A stretch of DNA of 64,000 bases from UBA7672 sp047601145 (GTDB taxonomy: Bacteria; Pseudomonadota; Alphaproteobacteria; Caulobacterales; Hyphomonadaceae), in assembly GCA_047601145.1 (NCBI GenBank), contig JASGJW010000001.1:620001-684000 (forward strand). The letters run 5' to 3'. Of the stretch, positions 1 to 6,741 are shown in pieces; the first letter of the stretch is position 1, and the number at the start of each line of letters is the position of its first letter. The translations under genes and the position numbers were made by a program. The notes under the pieces are model-generated. The model had not been told where the DNA came from and searched no databases. It saw only the letters and a program-made list of their open reading frames with translations.

Positions 1-118
1 CAGGACCTGGCTAAGCGCCCTGGATCTAAGTTGGTGGGACGTCTATGGACCTACTCAGAACTCCGGTCGCGAGCTCAAGCCTCGAGATAGCGGCAAGCTC
101 TATCCGGCGCAGCCGTAG
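1..118 (+). CDS. C-terminal end of a gene running in from the left edge (unknown)
   Basis: Reading from base 2, the frame is open to a TAG at 116-118 and would end in a short hydrophilic tail (…GKLYPAQP). A different frame is open to base 96, so the choice is not certain. The reason to believe in a gene here is position: the stop lies about 22 bases before the first copy of the repeat that follows almost every other gene in this region. Nothing in the 38 visible residues identifies a family. Confidence 0.35.
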   Translation, partial: RTWLSALDLSWWDVYGPTQNSGRELKPRDSGKLYPAQP

Positions 119-139
119 CTCCTTTCCGGAATTTGTACT

Positions 140-217
140 GAACGGCTGCTTTCGGCGAAGTGCTGCCGGATGGAATTGATCGGACAGGCGGCGCGAGGTG
201 GCCCATAGCCGCTGGTC
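140..217 (+). repeat. Cassette-associated inverted repeat, copy E1
   Basis: The left arm reads GAACGGCTGCTTTCGGCGAA. The right arm ends GGTGGCCCATAGCCGCTGG. The arms are imperfect inverted repeats (CGGCT with AGCCG outside, an imperfect TTTCGGC/GGCCC pairing inside). Its core is shared with nine other copies down to about 6590. Confidence 0.75.
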
Positions 218-257
218 ATGAGACCATTATGCTGACGTCTTTCGCGGGAGAGATGCA

Positions 258-521
258 GTGCAGTTCGACGCATGCAGGGTTTGTGGTTTCGACGCTGGCG
301 GCGAAGCGTGGGGCGTCGATGGGAAAAGTCCGACCTACGCGTTTTGCCCGTGCTGCAGCGTCGAATGGGGATATCAAGACGCCACGCCCGAGGCTGCTCG
401 GCGTTTCCGATCTCGTTGGATCGCGCTCGGCGCCCCATGGAACGTCCCAGATGAAAAGCCTCGGGATTGGTCGTTAGCTGCGCAGCTTGCTTCGGTTCCG
501 ATAGACTTTCGCGATGAGTGA
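258..521 (+). CDS. Small cysteine-rich CPCC-type protein
   Basis: An 87-residue protein starting at GTG 258, with a purine-rich GGGAGAG about 5-10 bases upstream. Near the N-terminus it has CxxCGF, then a CPCC motif followed by EWGYQD, then a C-terminal stretch with RWIALGAPW. This matches the pattern of the Cys-rich CPCC family (Pfam Cys_rich_CPCC), predicted to bind zinc through four cysteines. Members of that family are known from polyimmunity and toxin-immunity loci and from many scattered genomic contexts. The function is unknown. The stop codon (519-521) runs directly into repeat copy E2. An immunity role is inference from the family only; no toxin gene is visible here. Confidence 0.75.
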   Translation: MQFDACRVCGFDAGGEAWGVDGKSPTYAFCPCCSVEWGYQDATPEAARRFRSRWIALGAPWNVPDEKPRDWSLAAQLASVPIDFRDE

Positions 522-594
522 CTGCATTCGGCGATCTGCCGGCCTAACCCGGGGATGTGCCCGAAGGACGGAGGTGGCCCAATGTCGCCGTTGA
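519..594 (+). repeat. Cassette-associated inverted repeat, copy E2
   Basis: The left arm is GACTGCATTCGGCGATC and the right arm is GAGGTGGCCCAATGTCGCC, followed by GTT. CATTCGGC and GCCCAATG pair with one mismatch. The element begins on the stop codon of the CPCC gene. Confidence 0.75.
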
Positions 595-623
595 GAAATC
601 GGCATCCCTGAGCTAGCGGACCG

Positions 624-1139
624 ATGAGGGGCTTCAGCATGTTTGCTCGACTAAAGGGTGTCTATCAAAGCGCGATGGAGATCGACGGGGACGATTATGT
701 CCCGTTCTCAGCAGACACCAACCTTGGGTGGACGGGTGAACTCGTAGCCCTGCGATACGGGGACTACGAAAAGTCACTTGTTGAAATCATGTTCGACGAA
801 AGAACGGGCATTGTCACCAAGTTCGCGATGCCGTTTTGGAAGCGCGTCAATGTGCTGGCTTCTGCGGCGGTCAAAACTGTCCCTGGGGTGCCAGTGATTG
901 AGCCGCCGTCTCACACATTCGAGGGGCCGTCCGGATGCATGCGGCTGGACTGCCCTGCAGACTTTGCTTTGACTCTCCATAATCGTGAACTGACGCTCGC
1001 AATAGACGGGAGCGCCGATCCAGTAGGAGGCATCGGCGAGGGACGGGTTATCTTCCTTGTCGATGCTGCCCAACTGCTGGTCGGATTGAGGATTGCAGAT
1101 TTGACTCCAAATGAACTTAGAGCACTGGGAATCACCTAA
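624..1139 (+). CDS. Unknown cytosolic protein of the cassette array
   Basis: A protein of 171 residues, or 166 if translation starts at the second ATG (639). There is no signal peptide, membrane segment or motif I recognise. The sequence alternates short beta-like stretches (GELVALRYG, LVEIMFDE), which suggests a compact beta-rich fold. It starts about 30 bases after repeat E2 and ends just before E3, so it is the sole gene of its unit. Wobble positions are less GC-biased than in the operon beginning at 6742. The function is unknown. Confidence 0.65.
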   Translation: MRGFSMFARLKGVYQSAMEIDGDDYVPFSADTNLGWTGELVALRYGDYEKSLVEIMFDERTGIVTKFAMPFWKRVNVLASAAVKTVPGVPVIEPPSHTFEGPSGCMRLDCPADFALTLHNRELTLAIDGSADPVGGIGEGRVIFLVDAAQLLVGLRIADLTPNELRALGIT

Positions 1140-1149
1140 CGGCGATTCC

Positions 1150-1208
1150 AAACGGCAGCTTTCGGCGAGATTCAGACCCAACCGAGGGATGGCCCTGAAC
1201 GACTTCGA
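1150..1208 (+). repeat. Cassette-associated inverted repeat, copy E3
   Basis: The left arm is AAACGGCAGCTTTCGGCGAG. The right arm is shortened (GATGGCCCTGAACGAC). It follows the stop at 1137-1139 by about ten bases. This is the shortest full copy. Confidence 0.65.
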
Positions 1209-1262
1209 TGACCCATCGCGGACCTCTTCGATTGATTGAAGCCGCAAGGGGAGCAAGTTAGC

Positions 1263-1928
1263 TTGCACCGGGTGTGGGAGAATGCATTGGTCCGGGCAAT
1301 CTGCGCTCTACTAGTGTCTTGGGCTCTTTGCCCATGCGGGTTTGCCCAGCAAGCGCAGCCTGCCGCGCCGACCGACACCCGACCCAAGGGTGAGGTAAGG
1401 CCAGCGGATAATCAGCAAGTCGAAATCGACGATGCAGATCGAGTAACGATTACTGAAAAGCCGATCGAGCAAGACGTCTACGATTTCTATCGGAAGCTGA
1501 GGTCGAATGATTTTTGCCCGAGGGGGCTGCAGACACAGCGGGGTTACTCGTGTGCTGAAATCACATACGAGGTGGTAGGTGCGAATGGGAGCAGCGTCGG
1601 CAAATGCAATGTTCCGATCTTTCAGATCTACGAAAAAGGAGCGAGCTATTCAGCTATCACTTACGAGAAGCTCGACTGTTCAAAATCACCAAGGAACGCT
1701 GGGCTCGCCTTGGTGGCGCTTGAAGAGCTGTTCGATCCGACAACGAGAGACGGAACGAGTTTTCGAATGGTCGGGGTCATGGGTATTGATCAGGCACGGG
1801 AGATCTGCCGCGCTTCCACGGACGCCTGCGTTGTCAAGCTTTTCGATCGGACCAGAGAGCTGTCGTATTGCTCAATAGAGAGGCTTTGGGGGTTGGTGCC
1901 TCGTTCAGAGGCATGCGCATCGCGCTAG
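1263..1928 (+). CDS. Exported protein of unknown function
   Basis: The frame is open from ATG 1236, but I prefer TTG 1263. It sits nine bases after GGGGAG and gives a proper signal peptide: a short positive N-terminus, a hydrophobic run (AICALLVSWALCPCGFA) and cleavage before QQAQP. The mature part (about 190 residues) holds several cysteines and an acidic stretch after a Pro/Ala-rich linker. It is therefore probably periplasmic and disulfide-bonded. No family is recognised. There is no repeat copy between this gene and the next one at 2009, so the two may form one unit. Confidence 0.6.
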   Translation: MHRVWENALVRAICALLVSWALCPCGFAQQAQPAAPTDTRPKGEVRPADNQQVEIDDADRVTITEKPIEQDVYDFYRKLRSNDFCPRGLQTQRGYSCAEITYEVVGANGSSVGKCNVPIFQIYEKGASYSAITYEKLDCSKSPRNAGLALVALEELFDPTTRDGTSFRMVGVMGIDQAREICRASTDACVVKLFDRTRELSYCSIERLWGLVPRSEACASR

Positions 1929-2008
1929 CATGACGGTTGAAGATTTTTGATCGCCGCCAGGGCAACTAGCCGACGCGCCATTCTGATCTCGAAACGGGAG
2001 GCAGCGAT

Positions 2009-2491
2009 ATGAATTTGCTTTCTGGAGCTCTACTTTGCGTTGCCGCATTCGTTTGTGTCGGCTGCGTTCCAGCGGCCCCGGATGCCTCCATTTGTGATCT
2101 AGTAAGAACGCCAACGACACACTCTGGCGAGCTGAGGGTGAGCGGGAGGGTTGCGTGGATTCCCGCCGCGGGCGCCTTGCTGACAGAGCCGGCTTGCCCG
2201 ATCCGAGGAATTATCCAACTGACTGGAAACCCGTTGATCGAGACCACGGGCACCCCGTTCGAGGAATTCTTGCTTGAGCAGTTCGAAAAATCCAACGGGG
2301 ATTCAGTGGGCCTTTCTCGCGGCTATCTCACCATAGCCGTCCAAGGTACAGCCAGTGGTCGCCTGCAAGCTCTCGTTCTACGGGTGCGCCAACTGGAAAT
2401 TGACACCATGCCCCGCGAGGATCTGGCTCAATACGCTCGAGGTTACATCAAGCAGCAGGGCGGTGTGCCGCCTCTGGTGGGGCTGCCCTAA
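2009..2491 (+). CDS. Small lipoprotein of unknown function
   Basis: A protein of 160 residues with a lipoprotein signal: a hydrophobic stretch followed by the lipobox VGC at about residues 17-19. A GGGAGG ribosome site lies at 1996-2001. The mature protein is short, with beta-type alternation (ELRVSGRVAWI), and has no recognised domain. The stop is followed directly by repeat E4. It would be anchored to the inner leaflet of the outer membrane or to the inner membrane. Confidence 0.65.
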   Translation: MNLLSGALLCVAAFVCVGCVPAAPDASICDLVRTPTTHSGELRVSGRVAWIPAAGALLTEPACPIRGIIQLTGNPLIETTGTPFEEFLLEQFEKSNGDSVGLSRGYLTIAVQGTASGRLQALVLRVRQLEIDTMPREDLAQYARGYIKQQGGVPPLVGLP

Positions 2492-2570
2492 GATACGGCA
2501 GGTTTCGGCGATACTCGGGCAACCGCGAGAGTAGCGCCTGAAGGTCGCTTGTGGCCCCTTGCAGACATTG
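2492..2570 (+). repeat. Cassette-associated inverted repeat, copy E4
   Basis: The left arm is ATACGGCAGGTTTCGGCGAT and the right arm is CTTGTGGCCCCTTGCAGAC. It begins immediately after the TAA of the upstream lipoprotein. Confidence 0.7.
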
Positions 2571-2613
2571 CAAAGATTATTCGGTCGCCTGATCATGCAT
2601 GCGGAGAGTCCGC

Positions 2614-3012
2614 ATGTCTGACGCAATGACCGCCACCGTTGCCGCCCTTCGTGAGGAAGCAAATGCTGAAGATACCACAGATCTAGAAGATCGGCTGCAG
2701 CCGATAATTGATACCTTCGGATGGGGCGCTGTTCGCGAAGAAATCTTCAAAGCGCTGGAAGGCAGCGAACAGGCGCTCTGGCCTGTCGCGGCTGCGGTGA
2801 TTTGGGGAGCAGCACTGGACAAACGGGAGCTCGATATCGACCTCGCCATCGCGCTCGTCTATTTCAGAATCGATCCAGGCATACCTGGCGAAGAAAACAA
2901 TCTGGCGTGGAGTATCGCTTCGAAGCTGAAGGGCGTCGGCTACTTGTCCTCTTACGATCCATACCAAGATGCGGCTGTTCGCGTGCATCTTGACCGCCTG
3001 ACCGATCGATGA
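2614..3012 (+). CDS. Unknown helical cytosolic protein
   Basis: The frame is open from ATG 2599. ATG 2614 is preferred because CGGAGAG lies five bases upstream. The protein has about 132 residues and is largely helical, with an acidic N-terminus. The centre reads ALWPVAAAVIWGAALDKREL and the C-terminus contains LKGVGYLSSYDP. I have a vague recollection of small hypothetical proteins with a similar GEENNLAWS…KLKGVGYL core, but no function is known to me. It is flanked by repeats E4 and E5 and is a single-gene unit. Confidence 0.65.
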   Translation: MSDAMTATVAALREEANAEDTTDLEDRLQPIIDTFGWGAVREEIFKALEGSEQALWPVAAAVIWGAALDKRELDIDLAIALVYFRIDPGIPGEENNLAWSIASKLKGVGYLSSYDPYQDAAVRVHLDRLTDR

Positions 3013-3083
3013 CGGCTTTCGGCGAGATCCTGTCTGATTGAATTGGTCGGACAGGCGGCGCGACATGGCCCAATGCTGTCGTT
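3010..3083 (+). repeat. Cassette-associated inverted repeat, copy E5
   Basis: The left arm is ATGACGGCTTTCGGCGAG. An inner pair CCTGTC/GACAGG follows, and the right arm is CATGGCCCAATGCTGTCGTT. The element overlaps the stop of the gene before it, and the next gene, on the other strand, stops at its right edge. Confidence 0.75.
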
Positions 3084-3901
3084 CACCTCGATCCCCGCGT
3101 TGTTGAGCATTGAGGTGTCACATGCTCGACCGATCCTCGATGAATGATCTTCTGACAAATCTCGGCAGCGATGTAGTCAGCGTTAAGTCCGGAACTTGCG
3201 ATGGCATTAGAGCCAGCGACAGAACACTTACCACCCGCCTGAATGGAGACCTCAATTCTGCCTAGCGGCGTCGGAGACGCCGGTCTTTGGTACGGTCCTT
3301 CGTCGTGGTTTCCTCGGTAGAGATCCAGAACATACGGGCTTGCCTTATCAGGCCGACTAACAGCAAACACGTTGCACTCAGGCGCTATGGAAATCAGGCG
3401 TCCTCTCGGCAAATCCGCCACGTGCACCCACCCAGCCGACTTTTTGGTGAAGTAGGCTGCATATAAGAAATCGCTTAGCCATATCGAGAGAACCCGCTCG
3501 CCACTCGGACGGATCAGCGGAATGACGATATCGGCACCGCCATTGCGGTCCAGGCTGTCAAAGAAGGCGTTCTCGACGGGATCAACGCCATCTTCCGAGA
3601 AGAGGATGTTCACCTCGGCGTTGGACACACCTTGCACTTCGACCATTCTGGCGTTCGCACGTGTGTTAGAGGAGCGATAGCGGAGTGCTGTACCTGCGTG
3701 GTTTTTCCCGCTCCATTCTCTTCGGCTAATGTTTGCGCAATCGCCCTTCCCCCACCGAACATCGTCGCCGGCGATGCCTTGGGGAGGGCACTCAAGCAAC
3801 GCCATTGCCTCCACCACTTCGGCGCTTCGCGTTGCAGGCTTTTGCGGAGGCGCACAAGCAACGCTGGCTGAACAAATCAGAAGGATGGCCAAAGTGCGCA
3901 A
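3083..3901 (-). CDS. Lipoprotein of unknown function, reversed within the array
   Basis: A 272-residue protein starting at TTG 3901, with no strong ribosome site visible. The N-terminus is a lipoprotein signal with a VAC lipobox at residue ~16. The mature part contains a beta-rich region (SGERVLSIWLSDFLYAAYF) that could form a propeller- or sandwich-like fold. No family is recognised. It is the only gene in the array on the minus strand, yet it is framed by repeats E5 and E6 in their usual orientation. This mimics the occasional reversed gene in integron arrays. Confidence 0.6.
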   Translation of the reverse strand: MRTLAILLICSASVACAPPQKPATRSAEVVEAMALLECPPQGIAGDDVRWGKGDCANISRREWSGKNHAGTALRYRSSNTRANARMVEVQGVSNAEVNILFSEDGVDPVENAFFDSLDRNGGADIVIPLIRPSGERVLSIWLSDFLYAAYFTKKSAGWVHVADLPRGRLISIAPECNVFAVSRPDKASPYVLDLYRGNHDEGPYQRPASPTPLGRIEVSIQAGGKCSVAGSNAIASSGLNADYIAAEICQKIIHRGSVEHVTPQCSTTRGSR

Positions 3902-3974
3902 TGCGTTGCACCAGATTGAGACTTTACCCGAATAACCGCGGTCGACGTGCGCTATAACATCCCTTAGAAATCCA

Positions 3975-4057
3975 ATGAATGTCCACTTCCGGCGAGATCC
4001 AGACCGAGTTGAGGGTTAGCCCCGACGGGCGCGGGTGGCCCAAAGGCGACGTTTGAA
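3975..4057 (+). repeat. Cassette-associated inverted repeat, copy E6
   Basis: The left arm is GAATGTCCACTTCCGGCGAG. The right arm is GGGTGGCCCAAAGGCGAC, followed by GTT. Outer AATGTC pairs imperfectly with GACGTT. Confidence 0.75.
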
Positions 4058-4086
4058 GTCGCAGACTGGTCAGCTATTGTTGGTCC

Positions 4087-4353
4087 GTGACGCAACGCAT
4101 CCTCACTGTCGAAGATACGTTTGAGATCGGCGGCCGAGGCTTGATCGTCGTGCCCGCACCGACACTCGGCGCCTATAGTGGACCGATCGAGCTCCCGGTT
4201 GAAATCAAGCGACCCGACGGCTCTACAATAACGGCGACGCTTAACTTCACGCGTGCGTTTCTGACGCCAGCGCCAAAAGTCCCGCATTGGGAATTGATCT
4301 TCCGAGGCCTATCGAAACGCGACGTCCCGATTGGATCGGAGATTTGGGGCTAA
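4087..4353 (+). CDS. Small beta-barrel-like protein of unknown function
   Basis: An 88-residue protein starting at GTG 4087 about 30 bases after E6. The N-terminus (LTVEDTFEIGGRGLIVVPAP) resembles the beta-barrel domain 2 of translational GTPases, and small free-standing proteins of this look occur in other genomes. The resemblance is from memory and is only suggestive. It has no GTPase motifs. The next gene begins 44 bases downstream without a repeat between them, so both probably belong to one unit. Confidence 0.55.
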   Translation: MTQRILTVEDTFEIGGRGLIVVPAPTLGAYSGPIELPVEIKRPDGSTITATLNFTRAFLTPAPKVPHWELIFRGLSKRDVPIGSEIWG

Positions 4354-4397
4354 TGTCGCTGTCCGCGATATTCGGTCGGTTCGGCGTGGGGGATACG

Positions 4398-4853
4398 ATG
4401 CGTGCGTTGGGTCTTACCTTGGTGCTGATGCTGTCTATGGGCGGATGCTCAAGTGCAGCGCAAGAACGCCGCGAGCTAAACGCAATCCGTGCCGAGAGTA
4501 TCGCGGGCGTTCGAGACGAGATCATGTCGCAGCTCCAACGTTGCTGGCCGAGTGCGATAAAACTCCCAGCTTTGCCAACCGAAGAACTTGTCGCTGAGGT
4601 GGTCGTGCGACTTGGTCCCGACGGACATTTTGTGGAGGCGCCGAAGATTGTCGCGCCGAAGAGCTGGCCGAGCGATCCTGCCGCGCAGGCGTATCTCGGG
4701 AGCATTCTTCAAGTGCTGTCGGCGTGCAATGTGAACGGTTTTGCCGTTCCGGAAAGCTACTTCGCTCTCGGCGCGCCCCCGATCCAGCTAAATTTCAATC
4801 CGGCCTGGCGTCGCTCGCTACCGCCGGAGATGCGCCAGTCAGATCGAGCCTGA
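4398..4853 (+). CDS. Lipoprotein with a TolA/TonB C-terminal-like pattern
   Basis: A 151-residue protein. ATG 4398 is preceded by GTGGGGG. The first 17 residues are a lipoprotein signal ending MGGC. The rest (residues ~35-130) has the layout of small cell-envelope proteins related to the TolA/TonB C-terminal domain: a leading QLQRCWP, then a strand pattern VAEVVVRLGPDGHF, then CNVNGF. This link is inference. An upstream in-frame ATG (4287) would spoil the signal peptide and is rejected. Repeat E7 follows after about 35 bases. Confidence 0.6.
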   Translation: MRALGLTLVLMLSMGGCSSAAQERRELNAIRAESIAGVRDEIMSQLQRCWPSAIKLPALPTEELVAEVVVRLGPDGHFVEAPKIVAPKSWPSDPAAQAYLGSILQVLSACNVNGFAVPESYFALGAPPIQLNFNPAWRRSLPPEMRQSDRA

Positions 4854-4888
4854 ACCGCATGTGGGGTGGCTCTATTCAGTTTTTGCGA

Positions 4889-4968
4889 GGCGTCCGTTAT
4901 CGGCGATCTTCAGACCTGAGCCCGGATCATCCCTGAAGGGCGGAGGTGGCCCAATGTAGACATCCGGC
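4889..4968 (+). repeat. Cassette-associated inverted repeat, copy E7
   Basis: The left arm is GCGTCCGTTATCGGCGATC and the right arm is GGAGGTGGCCCAATGTAGAC. CTTCAG and CTGAAG form an inner stem. Confidence 0.75.
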
Positions 4969-5005
4969 GACTTGGAGCAGCGTCTGGTCGTGGTAGGTAG
5001 CGCCG

Positions 5006-5461
5006 ATGGAAAAAGTCATCCCACTAGAAACGGACATCACGCCAGAGGCAGCTGTGTCCGGCGCAAATGTGCTCGCGAACGAACACGACACAATGTTGAG
5101 CTTCAATGCGACGCGACTGATGCCCGACGGGCTCTATCACGATGTTGGCTGCGCGATAGTTCGATTTGATCGGTGTTTGATCTCCAAGTTTGGCTATCCA
5201 AATGACGAGGCCTGGGACGGAATACCGCGCACACGAGGGTTGAGCTACGGCTGCTACGAGGTGCTCAATAGCCCTTGGAATGCGGAAATTTGTGAACTCA
5301 ACAAGCATTCATTTCCGGCTAGCGTGCCGAGCAAGGCCCGACACTTCTTGTTCCTCTTTCACGATTCCTGTTTTGAGTGTCTGGCGAGCGGTTACACGAT
5401 TGAGGTCGTGCGGGCCGATCAGTTCGAGTCGGTTGCACTGCGGTTTCTCGGGGGAAGATGA
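5006..5461 (+). CDS. Unknown cytosolic protein
   Basis: A 151-residue protein without signal peptide or membrane helix. It starts at ATG 5006 about 37 bases after E7. A notable local pattern is HFLFLFHDSCFECLASGYTIEV near the C-terminus; a similar FxFHDSxFECxA signature occurs in small hypothetical proteins of other bacteria (recollection, function unknown). The gene stops at 5459-5461, eight bases before E8. Single-gene unit. Confidence 0.65.
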   Translation: MEKVIPLETDITPEAAVSGANVLANEHDTMLSFNATRLMPDGLYHDVGCAIVRFDRCLISKFGYPNDEAWDGIPRTRGLSYGCYEVLNSPWNAEICELNKHSFPASVPSKARHFLFLFHDSCFECLASGYTIEVVRADQFESVALRFLGGR

Positions 5462-5468
5462 CGAGTCT

Positions 5469-5545
5469 CGATGTCCGAGTTCGGCGAGATCCAGCCGAAT
5501 TGATTTTGCAGGGCACTCGGCGTCTGATGGCCCAAAGTGGTCATT
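5469..5545 (+). repeat. Cassette-associated inverted repeat, copy E8
   Basis: The left arm is CGATGTCCGAGTTCGGCGAG. The right arm is TGATGGCCCAAAGTGGTCATT. Outer GATGTCC/GGTCATT and inner TTCGGC/GGCCCAA pair imperfectly. Confidence 0.75.
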
Positions 5546-5623
5546 CTAAGTTGGGGCGTCCACTCGCCATTTCCCAGTTTCTAGCTGATGCTAGAAGGGC
5601 GATGCTTGGCGCGGAGATGAACC

Positions 5624-5989
5624 GTGGCGATTGAATTCTATGGCGCCACAAGAGAAGCTGAGCGCACGGTCAATCGCCTGCTTTCACTGCCGGCGTCCGG
5701 TCACGAGCAGGACTGGGAATTCGAGCTCGCTGATCCTCATCGCGTTCAGGAAATGTTGGATGCAATGGAGACGGATCTGAGCTTCGATGAACGCTGTGCC
5801 GTTGCCTTGCTCACAATCGCGTCGATCGATGAAGCGGTGGATGCAGGCAATGTTGATCCTGGCGACGTCCAGCGAGCAAACTCGATCCTCATGAGGTACG
5901 CTCAAGTCCGCGAAGCTATGATATTTTATTGGGTAGGGCAGAAGAGGGCTTCTAATCTTGAATCCATCAAGAAGGTTCTCGCGCTCTAG
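5624..5989 (+). CDS. Unknown helical protein
   Basis: A 121-residue, mostly helical, acidic protein. It starts at GTG 5624 with GGAG about nine bases upstream; the nearby ATG 5615 is in another frame and closes at once. No motif is recognised. The leading untranslated stretch after E8 is longer (about 78 bases) than in neighbouring units. Its stop is followed by a 44-base gap and the partial repeat E9. Confidence 0.6.
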   Translation: MAIEFYGATREAERTVNRLLSLPASGHEQDWEFELADPHRVQEMLDAMETDLSFDERCAVALLTIASIDEAVDAGNVDPGDVQRANSILMRYAQVREAMIFYWVGQKRASNLESIKKVLAL

Positions 5990-6033
5990 AGGCTGGCGAT
6001 CGCGGCACTAGTGCTCGACCCAAGGGGGCACCG

Positions 6034-6073
6034 TGAATGATCGCTTTCGGCGAAATCCTGCCTCAATCGCAGG
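6034..6073 (+). repeat. Cassette-associated repeat, partial copy E9
   Basis: Only the left half is clear: GAATGATCGCTTTCGGCGAA, followed by ATCCTGCC. The expected GGCCCAA right arm is absent or too diverged to see in 6074-6180. Confidence 0.55.
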
Positions 6074-6194
6074 GAAGTAGCGAACGGTAGCTGACGAGCG
6101 ACTAGGCCGGCGGTAAGAATGCTGACGGCGCTAAGTTGTACCCCGTTGCAGTCGGTGCGGCCTTTGCCAGAATGCCAGCCATGAGGCGCGTTTC

Positions 6195-6512
6195 ATGAAG
6201 TTGTCAAAGCGCGTCTGGCTGGCAATTGGCGCTGCCGCAATGTGGTGGACTGTTGGCGCCGTTGCGCTTTTGCCGGAGATGCCAGATCTGATGCCGCAGT
6301 CCCCAGTGATTAGCGGGTGCGGCTATCCCGCCTCAGACACGCCGCCTGTTCCCGGCACTCCGTGTGAGCCCTATGCGATCATCACGGAGGCGACGGGGAT
6401 GACTTGGCTTGGTTTTGCGATTGTCTCAGCGGTATGGCTCACCCTGCCGGGTGTTCTTTGGGGCCTTGCGTGGATGTTCCGGCGCGCAGGGACCAATAGA
6501 CTCCCGCACTAG
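6195..6512 (+). CDS. Two-helix membrane protein of unknown function
   Basis: A 105-residue protein. ATG 6195 has GAGGCG upstream. There is one hydrophobic helix at residues ~9-27 and another at ~70-94. Between them lies a 40-residue loop rich in proline with two cysteines (GCGYP, TPCEP) that could form a disulfide if periplasmic. No family is recognised. It is the last gene of the array before the partial repeat E10 and the infB terminator. Confidence 0.6.
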   Translation: MKLSKRVWLAIGAAAMWWTVGAVALLPEMPDLMPQSPVISGCGYPASDTPPVPGTPCEPYAIITEATGMTWLGFAIVSAVWLTLPGVLWGLAWMFRRAGTNRLPH

Positions 6513-6557
6513 AATTTCCCTCGTCAGCCGGACCGACGACCAGAAGCAGTCCGTGCG

Positions 6558-6590
6558 CAACGTCGCATTTCGGCGAAATACGGCCCGAAC
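6558..6590 (+). repeat. Cassette-associated repeat, half copy E10 at the array edge
   Basis: The left arm CAACGTCGCATTTCGGCGAA is intact. It runs into CGGCCCGAAC within ten bases, and then the infB terminator begins. This looks like the boundary of the array. Confidence 0.6.
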
Positions 6591-6605
6591 AAGTCGCAAC
6601 AGAAA

Positions 6606-6634
6606 ACGGCAGGAAGCCATCGCTTTCCTGCCGT
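6606..6634 (-). terminator. Rho-independent terminator of the infB operon
   Basis: A perfect ten-base stem, ACGGCAGGAA with TTCCTGCCGT, and a nine-base loop. On the minus strand it is followed by TTTTCTGTT. It lies about 110 bases past the infB stop. Confidence 0.8.
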
Positions 6635-6695
6635 TCCCATTTGGTCGTCTTGGATCAACCCGAAGTCTGCGAGTTATTTCCGGAGATCACGATGC

Positions 6696-6716
6696 CCCCG
6701 GAGCATCGCTCCGGGG
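6696..6716. terminator. GC-rich hairpin just downstream of infB
   Basis: A perfect nine-base stem CCCCGGAGC/GCTCCGGGG with the loop ATC, 25 bases after the infB stop. It has no T-run on the minus strand, so it may act as a 3'-end stabiliser upstream of the true terminator at 6606-6634. Confidence 0.5.
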
Positions 6717-6741
6717 CTTCTGCATGTGGAGGGGTAACGCC

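Noticed and set aside
118..6590. A canonical chromosomal integron with standard attC sites
   Set aside because: The repeats do not show RYYYAAC/GTTRRRY cores in register at their ends, and no integrase gene is in the window; I report the array as integron-like only.
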